From an uncultured Victivallales bacterium (GTDB taxonomy: Bacteria; Verrucomicrobiota; Lentisphaeria; Victivallales; UBA1829): a stretch of DNA of 24,394 bases. The DNA is taken from NCBI GenBank assembly GCA_934644965.1, contig CAKUDG010000035.1, positions 1 through 24,394 on the forward strand, read 5' to 3'. This document shows, piece after piece, positions 14,866 through 21,900 of the stretch (position 1 is the stretch's first letter; each line of letters opens with the position of its first letter). The notes below the pieces were generated by a model. The model was not told the DNA's origin and ran no database searches. It saw only the letters and a program-made list of their open reading frames with translations. A program made the translations under genes and the position numbers.

Positions 14866-15087
14866 CGTGTTCTTAACGGCTTCTTTTCTTCCCCCCCTCT
14901 CTTCTTCGTTTCCCGAGAAAGAAACCCGGAAGGGGACAGGGGAAAAACGGCGCCTTCCCACCGATCCGGAAGTATTATCCGTCATTTTTTTTTCTGTGAC
15001 GGACGGTTGACGGTTGATATTTTCTGATTTCAGGTTATCTTAAAAAGCATGGAATTTGAGTCTGAATCAGAGACCGGAACCGGAAAA
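14866..15087. other. Spacer between the epimerase gene and ribF
   Basis: No gene is seen. CCGTCA and TGACGG (about 14979-15003) can form a 6-bp stem around a T-rich loop, which is at best a weak terminator. A promoter candidate for ribF lies at 15014-15041. Confidence 0.4.
15014..15041 (+). promoter_or_regulatory. Putative promoter for ribF
   Basis: TTGATA (15014-15019), a 16-base spacer and TATCTT (15036-15041). Transcription would start near 15048, right at the first in-frame ATG (15049), which favours the downstream ATG at 15088 or leaderless translation. Confidence 0.4.
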
Positions 15088-16053
15088 ATGACGGATCATG
15101 AAATCATTTGCGTCTCATCCATTGACGGATTAAAGACATATCATATGACGGATATTGCCGTGGCTGCCGGGATTTTTGACGGAGTCCATTCCGGACACGT
15201 GAAACTCCTGACCACGCTGAAAACTCTTGCCGCGGAACTGCACGCCGTTCCCGTGGCCATGACGTTTTATCCACATCCCCGGGAACTTCTGGATCCTGAG
15301 AACGCCCCCCCGATGCTGGTGAGTTTTGAAAGGAAAGCCGAGCTTCTCCGTCTGTACGGGATGAAGGCGCTGATCCGGATTCCTTTCACCCGGGAATTTG
15401 CGGCGCTGAAGCCGGAGGAATTTCTGAGGACGAGTTTTTTTTCATCGGAATCCGTTCGTCTGCGGGGGCTCTGCGTAGGTTCCGCCTGGCGTTTCGGAGC
15501 AGGGGGGAGCGGAGACACGCGCTTCCTCTCCCGTGTCGCGGCGGAGCATCATTTTGAATTTCTTGCCGTGGAGGAGCAGACGGATCACGGCGAGGTGGTC
15601 AGCAGTACACTGATCCGCCGTGCCATTGCGGAGGGAGATATTCCGAAAGCGAACCGTCTGCTCGGCAGACGCTATCAGCTGATCGGGGAAGTCCGGCACG
15701 GGATGGGAGTGGCCGGGAGCCGTCTGGGGCATCCGACCGCGAATCTGGATGTTTCTTCCGGGCTGACTCCGAAACACGGAGTTTATGCGGGAATCGCCTG
15801 TTTCGACGGGGAAAGACATCCGGCCGTCGCGAATATCGGATTTGCCCCCACCTTCCCCGGCTACGGCCTGAAGGAAGCCCGTGTGGAAATTCATCTGCTG
15901 GACGGGGAACGTTCGCTGTACGGGAAAAAACTTTCCTTTGAGCTGCTTGCTTTCCTCCGGGAGGAGAAGCGCTTCGAAAATCCCGAAGCCCTTGCCGGAC
16001 AGATCCGGATGGATGCCGACCGTGCCTCCCGGCTTCTTGAAACTCTTTCCTGA
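15088..16053 (+). CDS. ribF: Bifunctional riboflavin kinase / FAD synthetase
   Basis: A protein of 321 residues from ATG 15088. It converts riboflavin to FMN and then FAD. The N-terminal adenylyltransferase domain shows AGIFDGVHSGH (27-37), TFYPHPRELL, RIPFTREFAALKPEEFL and CVGSAWRFGAGGSGD (usually GxDFRFG). SSTLIRRAIAEGDIPKANRLLGR ends that domain. The C-terminal kinase domain shows SRLGHPTANL, HGVYAGIA, AVANIGFAPTF and VEIHLLD. An ATG at 15049 would add an acidic 13-residue stretch (EFESESETGTGK) that lies outside the family. It heads a likely operon with the HTH/coiled-coil gene 36 bases downstream. Confidence 0.93.
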   Translation: MTDHEIICVSSIDGLKTYHMTDIAVAAGIFDGVHSGHVKLLTTLKTLAAELHAVPVAMTFYPHPRELLDPENAPPMLVSFERKAELLRLYGMKALIRIPFTREFAALKPEEFLRTSFFSSESVRLRGLCVGSAWRFGAGGSGDTRFLSRVAAEHHFEFLAVEEQTDHGEVVSSTLIRRAIAEGDIPKANRLLGRRYQLIGEVRHGMGVAGSRLGHPTANLDVSSGLTPKHGVYAGIACFDGERHPAVANIGFAPTFPGYGLKEARVEIHLLDGERSLYGKKLSFELLAFLREEKRFENPEALAGQIRMDADRASRLLETLS

Positions 16054-16089
16054 ACTTTCCGCAACAAGACAAACAGAGGAATCCAATCC

Positions 16090-17502
16090 ATGGCAGAGGA
16101 AAAAAAATATTCTGTAATTGAACTTGCCGAAATCATCGGAGTCCCCCGGACAACCATCAACGACTGGCTGGGCAGATATTCCCAGTATATTGATTTTGTC
16201 ATGCAGGGAAAGCGCCGTGCCTATACGGAGTCTTCGGTGCAGGTCCTGAAGGAGGTGTCCGAACTGCGCAACGCCGGAAAGTCTTCCTTCGAGATCGAAA
16301 ATGAACTTGCGAAAAGATATGCAGTTCATGCGGAACCGGCTCCGCCGGAACAGGAAGGGGAAGATTCTGCTCCGCCGCGGGAGAGGGGGGAACACCCCGG
16401 GATGCGCCCGTCTGTGAATTCCATGAGGAGAAATTCTTCCGAACATTCTTCCGCAGGGGGGGGAGCTCCTCTCCGATCCGGGGCAGACCCCGCAGCGGGG
16501 GGAACGTTTCCGGAGAACTCCGTTCCTGCGGAGGAGGCGGACAACAGCACCCGCGCTTCCGCTCCGGTCCCCGGGGAAGATGTGGACTCGCTCTCCGGTT
16601 CCCCGGATGGCGCTTATCCGCTCGTTGCCAGAAAAGCGAATGAAGAACTGGGGCGGATGATTGCCGGACACATTCAGGGAATGTCGGAAAAGATCCGACT
16701 CATGGAAGAGGAGGCCCGCCGTGCCAGGGGCAGGATGTGGCTCTGGTTTCTGCCTCTGCTGCTTTTGCTGGCGGCCGTTTTTGCGGTGGCGGTCTTTGCC
16801 GTTGCGAAAATGCGCGCTCTGGAGGAGAACGGACGGAACATGGTCAGGGATGCCGAGGAAAAAGACCGGGTGCTTGAGGAACTGAAGGAACAGACCGTTT
16901 CCCTGGGCGGCAGTTCCGCCGAACTGCGAGAAGCTGTCCGGATTCTGGAAAACGGACTCGCGGAACAGAAAAAACAGTTTGAAAAAACGCTTGCCGACCA
17001 GCGCGGACTTTATGAAAACGCTCGGGATGCCGAACTTGCAAAAAAAGAAGCTGAATTTGCGCTGGAACGTGAAAAGTTCGCCGCGCAGAAACTGGAATAT
17101 CTCCGGAATCTGGAGCGTCTCAGTTCTGATAACGAACAGATTGTCCGGGATCTCGAAAACCGGATTCGTGAGCTTCAGGATCAGCAGAAAAAAAGCGCAT
17201 CAACCGGTGGAGATGATGATGCTCGTGGAGGAAAAGCGGTGGCTGCCCCTGTGCCTCCGCCTGCCGCCGCCGGGAAGGCAGGAAAATCTCCCGCCGCCGG
17301 GAAAGAGTCCGGAAACGAGACGAAGCAGTCCCTGCCGGCAGCTTCCCCTGCCTCCCGGGAAGAACAATCCCTTTCTTCCGCCGCGGGAGGTTCGGCTGCA
17401 GGGCAGGACTCTTCTTTGAAGGCGTCCTCTGCGTCAGCGTCAGGATCTGATTCCGCCCCCGCTCCCTCCGCGGCTCCGTCTTCTCCGTCAGGGACACCCT
17501 GA
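16090..17502 (+). CDS. Membrane-tethered MerR-like HTH / coiled-coil protein
   Basis: A protein of 470 residues with an unusual layout. Residues 6-77 look like a MerR-type winged HTH (YSVIELAEIIGVPRTTINDWLG...RRAYTESSVQVLKEV). A disordered Pro/Ser/Gly stretch follows (80-175), then a short helix (180-213) ending in RRARGR. A single membrane helix (216-239) comes next. Beyond it lie a coiled coil (about 240-370) and an Ala/Ser/Pro-rich tail. The basic residues before the helix predict N-terminus inside and the coil in the periplasm. The topology recalls RodZ (cytoplasmic HTH, one TM, periplasmic domain), while the HTH type recalls RacA, so anchoring DNA or a cytoskeletal partner to the envelope is a plausible role. 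AGAGGA precedes the ATG by nine bases. It ends two bases before the desulfurase start. Confidence 0.8.
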   Translation: MAEEKKYSVIELAEIIGVPRTTINDWLGRYSQYIDFVMQGKRRAYTESSVQVLKEVSELRNAGKSSFEIENELAKRYAVHAEPAPPEQEGEDSAPPRERGEHPGMRPSVNSMRRNSSEHSSAGGGAPLRSGADPAAGGTFPENSVPAEEADNSTRASAPVPGEDVDSLSGSPDGAYPLVARKANEELGRMIAGHIQGMSEKIRLMEEEARRARGRMWLWFLPLLLLLAAVFAVAVFAVAKMRALEENGRNMVRDAEEKDRVLEELKEQTVSLGGSSAELREAVRILENGLAEQKKQFEKTLADQRGLYENARDAELAKKEAEFALEREKFAAQKLEYLRNLERLSSDNEQIVRDLENRIRELQDQQKKSASTGGDDDARGGKAVAAPVPPPAAAGKAGKSPAAGKESGNETKQSLPAASPASREEQSLSSAAGGSAAGQDSSLKASSASASGSDSAPAPSAAPSSPSGTP

Positions 17503-17504
17503 GC

Positions 17505-18644
17505 ATGGACGGGTATTTTGACAACGCAGCGGCCGTCCCAGCGGACGAAGACGCGTTGAAGGACTTCCTCCGTTTTTCCGCCGACTGTTACGCGAACCAG
17601 GAATCGCCCGGGTTCTGCGGACAGCGCGCGGCGGCGGCCATCGAAGAAGCGGAGGAAAGAATCCGCTCTCTTCTGCTGGGGGAGGATCACCGGGCGGAAA
17701 TGCTCTGGGTCTCCTCCGGAACGGAGGCTTTGAACTCCCTTTTCGCCATTCTGCGGAAACGTTTCCCGGGAGGAGGGGAAATCGTTTATACGGACGGAGA
17801 GCACGCGGCGTTCCAGGCGGCGCTGGACAGGATGCTGCCTCCTGAGAAGTTTCCGCGCCGGAAGGTTCCGCTCCGGAGGGACGGAGGAATTGACAGGGAA
17901 CGTCTGAAAGAAGTCCTTTCCGGGGAAACCCTGCTTCTGGCTCTGCATCATATTCAGCCGGAAACGGGCCGGATTCAGGATCTCTGCGGGGCGAGGGAAT
18001 GTCTGGATCAGGCGGCGCCCGGGGCGCTGTTTTTTTCCGATACCGTCCAGTCTGCCTGCAAGATGCCGATCCCCTGGCGCGGGGCGCGTCTGGATTTCGC
18101 CATGCTTTCCGGACAGAAATTCGGCGCGCCCTCCGGAGGAGCGCTCTTCTGCAGAGGAAGGCGGAACGCTGCCGAAGCGCGTTTGCTCAGGAAAGAGGCT
18201 CACGCCGTCGGACGCGTCCCTCCGCCTGTGATACTCAGTCTCACCGAACAGGTCTGCCGCCTTGTCCCGCAGATGGGGAGCAATGCGGAGAAAATGAACC
18301 GTCTGAAACGGATTTTCCTCGATGCCCTCTCCGCGGAACTGGGGGAGGAGCGTTTTTCCAGGACGATTCCCGATGAGGCGGAATCGTCTCCTTATATTCA
18401 GCATCTTCTTATCCGTCAGTGTCAGGGCGCGATTCTTTGCCGTGCTCTTGCCCTGTCCGGCTTTTCCGTTTCTCCCGGCAGCGCCTGCAATGCGGAAACG
18501 GACACTCCCTCGGCTGTACTGAAGGCCATGGGATTCGGGAGAAGAGCCTATGAGGCGCTCCGCATTTCCTTCGCTCCTCACAATACGGAAGAGGAAACGG
18601 TCCGTCTGGCCCGGGAAATTGCTTCCGCTGTGAGAAGGTATTGA
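17505..18644 (+). CDS. Class V aminotransferase, cysteine desulfurase (NifS/IscS-like)
   Basis: A protein of 379 residues. Fold-type I PLP features are present: YFDNAAAVP at the start, WVSSGTEALNSLFAI, H100 in GEHAAFQ, PETGRIQDL and D179 in FFSDTVQSACK. The PLP lysine is K205 in LSGQKFGAPSGG; the His before it in most desulfurases (SGHKxxGPxG) is Gln here. The catalytic cysteine loop is intact as C328 in SVSPGSACNAETDTPSAVL. It should take sulfur from cysteine for Fe-S assembly. The ATG at 17505 follows the upstream TGA by two bases, so translation is coupled to the HTH/coiled-coil gene. A NifU-domain scaffold follows. The sequence is divergent from standard IscS, so a related desulfurase or selenocysteine lyase role is possible. 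Confidence 0.88.
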   Translation: MDGYFDNAAAVPADEDALKDFLRFSADCYANQESPGFCGQRAAAAIEEAEERIRSLLLGEDHRAEMLWVSSGTEALNSLFAILRKRFPGGGEIVYTDGEHAAFQAALDRMLPPEKFPRRKVPLRRDGGIDRERLKEVLSGETLLLALHHIQPETGRIQDLCGARECLDQAAPGALFFSDTVQSACKMPIPWRGARLDFAMLSGQKFGAPSGGALFCRGRRNAAEARLLRKEAHAVGRVPPPVILSLTEQVCRLVPQMGSNAEKMNRLKRIFLDALSAELGEERFSRTIPDEAESSPYIQHLLIRQCQGAILCRALALSGFSVSPGSACNAETDTPSAVLKAMGFGRRAYEALRISFAPHNTEEETVRLAREIASAVRRY

Positions 18645-18865
18645 TTTGCAAAAAGCCTTCCGCGGGGATAAATTACCTCAGCAGGAATGGCGGACTCCCC
18701 GGATTTTCCCCGGATAAATGCCTGCTCCTCCTGCGGGCTTGTATGCCGCGCAGCATCCCCGGAGGAAACCGGATCCGGAATCCGCCGGGAAAAAAGTCGG
18801 CCCCGGAAATGGAAACAGCCGGAATATCCCCCAAAGTAAAACCCTTTCAGGAAAGAAAAGAGAAA

Positions 18866-19084
18866 ATGGAAGAAAAAATCAGACAGAAACTCGAGGAACT
18901 GCGTATTCACCTCCAGGCGGATGGCGGTGATCTGGAAGTCATTGCCGTGAACGGAAAAACCGTGCAGGTCAAACTCCAGGGCGCCTGCGGCTGCTGCCCG
19001 CATGCGACAATGACCATCAAGGAAGGGCTTCAGCGGATTCTCCGTGAAGAAATTGATCCCGAAATTGTCGTGGAAAGAGTCTGA
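18866..19084 (+). CDS. NifU C-terminal-domain Fe-S scaffold protein
   Basis: A protein of 72 residues, the size of a stand-alone NifU C-terminal (Nfu) domain. It shows the family pattern LEELRIHLQADGGDLEVIAV and GACGCCPHATMTIKEGLQRIL. The cluster-binding CxxC is C41 and C44 (with an extra C43). Nfu proteins hold or carry Fe-S clusters, here presumably built with sulfur from the desulfurase 221 bases upstream. I chose ATG 18866 because homology starts there; ATGs at 18809 and 18641 are in frame but add residues unlike the family. The spacer 18645-18865 is rich in CCCCGG-type inverted repeats and shows no gene. Confidence 0.92.
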   Translation: MEEKIRQKLEELRIHLQADGGDLEVIAVNGKTVQVKLQGACGCCPHATMTIKEGLQRILREEIDPEIVVERV

Positions 19085-19733
19085 CGCTCTATTCTTCCGG
19101 CTTTTTCACCGATTCTCTTCTTTATTATTTTATTATTATCGAATCGTTTTCTTTCTCCCTGAATCCCCCCTTCTCCGGCGGGGACTTCTTCTGCTGTACA
19201 TACGCCTGTGAGTGAGTCCCGGAATTTCTCAGTCCGGGAGGAGGGGGTTCCCGAACGGCGCTTCCTCCCGCGTATTCCCCTGCCGGAACTCTTCCCCGGA
19301 GGAAAGAGAATGGAGGAAAGAGGATGGGGGGAAGCACAGGCACTCATTCTCTGGATGGGATCTCCTGCCTGGAAGAAGGATCCTCCCGCCTTCCGTGTGA
19401 AATTTGAGAGAAGTGAGACGGGGAGGAAACGAAAAGCCTGAGAAGACAGTCCGGGAGGGGTTGACTTCTTTCCCGCTCCCCCCACCCTTCCCCCTTCCGA
19501 TTCTGAATTTGCTTTTTCTCAGAGGCAGGAGATCCATGTTTTCTCTCCAATGGGATTGTTTTTCACCCCTCCTTCTGCCTTGTTTTTCCAGGGAAATGAT
19601 GAAGGCTTGAGAGGGGTCTGAGGGGGATGAAGGGGATAAGGGGGATGCAGGAGAACCTGTCCGGTACTGGTACGGAGTTGGTCCGGTGCTGGTATCTGAT
19701 CAGGCGGGGGAGCTTCGTATGCGCAGAGCGTCG
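19085..19733. other. Geneless region between the NifU-like gene and lolD
   Basis: The two flanking genes converge on this 649-base gap, where I see no gene. Short frames here have no family features. It holds an AT-rich stretch (19118-19140), a hairpin CCCGGA...TCCGGG (19218-19238), purine-rich blocks around 19300-19335, a G-quadruplex motif (19613-19644) and a 14-base direct repeat (19659-19672 and 19681-19694, one mismatch). Confidence 0.5.
19613..19644 (+). other. G-quadruplex motif
   Basis: Four runs of four or five G's lie on the plus strand (19613-19616, 19622-19626, 19632-19635, 19640-19644), separated by loops of 5, 5 and 4 bases. It lies about 90 bases past the stop codon of lolD, on the template strand for the lol genes. 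Confidence 0.6.
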
Positions 19734-20432
19734 TCAGGAGGCGGGAAGAACGATTCTGCCATCCCGGAGCTCGATGACGGAGTCGGCAAGGGTCGCCACC
19801 GATTTGTCATGTGTCACCATGATGATGGTGGTTTCCGACTCTTCGCGGAGATGCTGGAAGAGTTCCAGGATTCCGCCGCCCGTCACGGAATCGAGATTAC
19901 CCGTAGGCTCGTCTGCGAGAAGCAGCCGGGGTGAATTCATCAGGGAACGTGCGATGGCGGCCCGCTGCTGCTCTCCGCCGGAAAGTTCATTTGCCCGGTG
20001 GCGGATCCGGTGGGCGAGGCCGACCTTTTCCAGAAGATGTTCTGCGCGATTTCTGGTCTGGCGGAAGGGAATGCCGTCCAGGAGAGCGGGAAGCATGACA
20101 TTTTCCAGGATTGTGAGTTCGGGCAGCATGTGATAGGCCTGGAAAACGAAGCCGATGTTTTTTCTACGGAAAGCGATCAGTTTGCGTGTGGAAAAGAAGG
20201 CGGGGTCGGAGCCATCCAGGAGGAGGACTCCGGAATCGGGACGGGAAATGGTTCCGATGATGTCGAGGAGAGTTGTTTTCCCGCTGCCGGAAGCGCCGAG
20301 GAGAGCGACCCATTTTCCTGCGGAAACGTCGAAACTGACGCCGCGCAGCACTTCGACAGTTCCTGTCCCGATGCGGAATTGTTTCCGGATGTCCCTTGCC
20401 GAAAGAAACGGTTTGTCAAGTTCCTCATTCAT
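19734..20432 (-). CDS. lolD: Lipoprotein-releasing ABC transporter ATP-binding protein
   Basis: A protein of 232 residues. It has all ATPase motifs: Walker A GASGSGKTT (46-54), Q-loop FVFQAYHMLPELT, signature LSGGEQQR, Walker B LLLADEPTGNLD and the H-loop MVTHD. These, with the partner permease, identify LolD, which powers extraction of lipoproteins from the inner membrane for transfer to LolA. The closely related MacB and FtsE ATPases are excluded mainly by the partner. I chose ATG 20432, which overlaps the end of the permease gene by eight bases (ATGAATGA), indicating coupled translation. The frame is open further upstream only because of the overlap. Confidence 0.92.
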   Translation of the reverse strand: MNEELDKPFLSARDIRKQFRIGTGTVEVLRGVSFDVSAGKWVALLGASGSGKTTLLDIIGTISRPDSGVLLLDGSDPAFFSTRKLIAFRRKNIGFVFQAYHMLPELTILENVMLPALLDGIPFRQTRNRAEHLLEKVGLAHRIRHRANELSGGEQQRAAIARSLMNSPRLLLADEPTGNLDSVTGGGILELFQHLREESETTIIMVTHDKSVATLADSVIELRDGRIVLPAS

Positions 20433-21744
20433 AACGCAGCGCCCTCGCCGGATCAAGTTTTGCCGCCCGGATCGCCGGGATGACCGCGCCGAGCGTGCAG
20501 AGAACAATGGATATCACGGAGATCAGCACCAGATCCCCGAGTACGATATGGGCGGGGAGTTCATTGAACTGATAAATCTCCTTCGGGAAAATCTCCTGTC
20601 CTGTCAGGAAGCGCATGGCGGAGAGAATCGCCATGCGGTAGTGGACGACGGTGCATCCCAGCGCAACGCCGAGCGAAGTCCCCAGCAGACCGACGAAAAG
20701 CCCCTGAAGAATGAAGACATTCATGATCGTTCCCGCGCCCGCCCCCATCGCTTTCAGGAGTCCGATCTCCTTTGTCTTCTGTATGACCGTCGTGATCAGA
20801 GTGTTGGTGATGCTGAAGGCCGCGACAAGCACAATGAAGATCAGCAGAAAAAACTGCATGTTTTTCTCCACCTGCAGCACACTGAGAATCCGTCCGTGAA
20901 TTTCCTTCCAGGAACGCACTTCGCAGTCGGGCGCCTGTTCCAGGAGGGCGCGATCCAGATCGGAAAGAAAGGAATCCATATGGAACGGGTCATCGGTCCA
21001 GACATACACTTCCGTGGCGGCACCCCAGGGATATCCGAAGAGTTCGTCGGCGTCTTCCAGATTCATGAAGATCATTTCCCGGTCGAAATCGTATTTCCCG
21101 AAGCTGTAGATGGCGCTGACGGTATATTCGCCCGGCAGATAATACTCGGTATTCTTCGCCATTTGAAATTTTCCGTCCGCATTTTTTTCGATCAGGCGTG
21201 CGAGACGGGAGGGCGCATGCAGCAGGATTCTGCTTCCCGCCCTCAGACCGTACTGATTCGCTATCACGGTGCTGACCGCCACCTCCCCGCGCTCCAGATG
21301 AACAAACGTTTCCGGATAGACAACGGATTCCTGAAGTTTGATTTTCCCGCTCCGGTTTTCCGGATCCATGCCGATGAGTCCCTTGGGCGCGAAATTGTCT
21401 CCGGACTGAAGAAGCACGGGCGCCAGGACCAGCGCCTCCGCATCGCCCCCCAGACCCTTCACGATTTCAATGAGTTTTTCCGGGTCCTGAATCAGAGTGC
21501 CTCCGGGAGGACCGAAATAGTCCGGTCCCGTCCGGAAACATTTCCTGATCTGAGCGTGTGCGCCGGTGTCGAGCAGCTTCTCCTTGAGATGGTCTGTGAA
21601 TCCAGTCATGACTGCGAGCACCACGATCAGAACGGCCACGCCGAGTCCGACTCCGATCACCGAAATGAGTGTGATTACCGAAACGGCGCTGCGTTTGGGT
21701 TTGAAATATTTCCAGGCCAGGAAAAGTTCCGTTTTCAGATTCAT
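20425..21744 (-). CDS. Lipoprotein-releasing ABC transporter permease (LolC/LolE family)
   Basis: A protein of 439 residues. One N-terminal membrane helix (about 22-46; AVSVITLISVIGVGLGVAVLIVVLAVMTGF) is followed by a large periplasmic domain and three C-terminal helices. The cytoplasmic motif TKEIGLLKAMGA and the ending AIRAAKLDPARALRYE are typical of LolC/LolE. The N-terminus ELFLAWKYF also fits the family. Only one permease gene is present here, as in bacteria with a LolF-type homodimer, so I give no C or E symbol. The ATG at 21744 matches the family start but has no clear ribosome-binding site; a longer frame to 21852 is rejected as unlike the family. A -10-like TATATT or TATTAT lies at 21823-21830 on this strand without a good -35. 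Confidence 0.92.
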   Translation of the reverse strand: MNLKTELFLAWKYFKPKRSAVSVITLISVIGVGLGVAVLIVVLAVMTGFTDHLKEKLLDTGAHAQIRKCFRTGPDYFGPPGGTLIQDPEKLIEIVKGLGGDAEALVLAPVLLQSGDNFAPKGLIGMDPENRSGKIKLQESVVYPETFVHLERGEVAVSTVIANQYGLRAGSRILLHAPSRLARLIEKNADGKFQMAKNTEYYLPGEYTVSAIYSFGKYDFDREMIFMNLEDADELFGYPWGAATEVYVWTDDPFHMDSFLSDLDRALLEQAPDCEVRSWKEIHGRILSVLQVEKNMQFFLLIFIVLVAAFSITNTLITTVIQKTKEIGLLKAMGAGAGTIMNVFILQGLFVGLLGTSLGVALGCTVVHYRMAILSAMRFLTGQEIFPKEIYQFNELPAHIVLGDLVLISVISIVLCTLGAVIPAIRAAKLDPARALRYE

Positions 21745-21900
21745 GATGATGCGTTTTCCGTTCCGTTTTGTTCCTCGCAGTGTTTTCCCGGGAAAAGCGG
21801 GAGGGACACCCGCCCTTTCCGGATAATATACATCCCTTTTCCGTATTTTCATGGGGGAAGGGTTTTTTTATTGTTCAAAAGAGGTTATATTACCTGCGCT

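Noticed and set aside
17181..18581. Minus-strand open frame of 466 codons opposite the desulfurase
   Set aside because: It is a shadow of the desulfurase and of the Ala/Ser-rich tail of the HTH protein, with no family features.
18645..18865. Possible tRNA or riboswitch between the desulfurase and the NifU-like gene
   Set aside because: No T-loop or cloverleaf pattern and no known riboswitch core could be found by eye; only scattered CCCCGG-type inverted repeats.
19208..19441. Short plus-strand frames in the convergent gap
   Set aside because: Their translations are low-complexity Arg/Gly/Glu sequence with no ribosome site or family resemblance.
20155..21900. Upstream extension of the U32 frame
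   Set aside because: It runs antisense through lolD and the permease gene. U32 homology begins at 21901.
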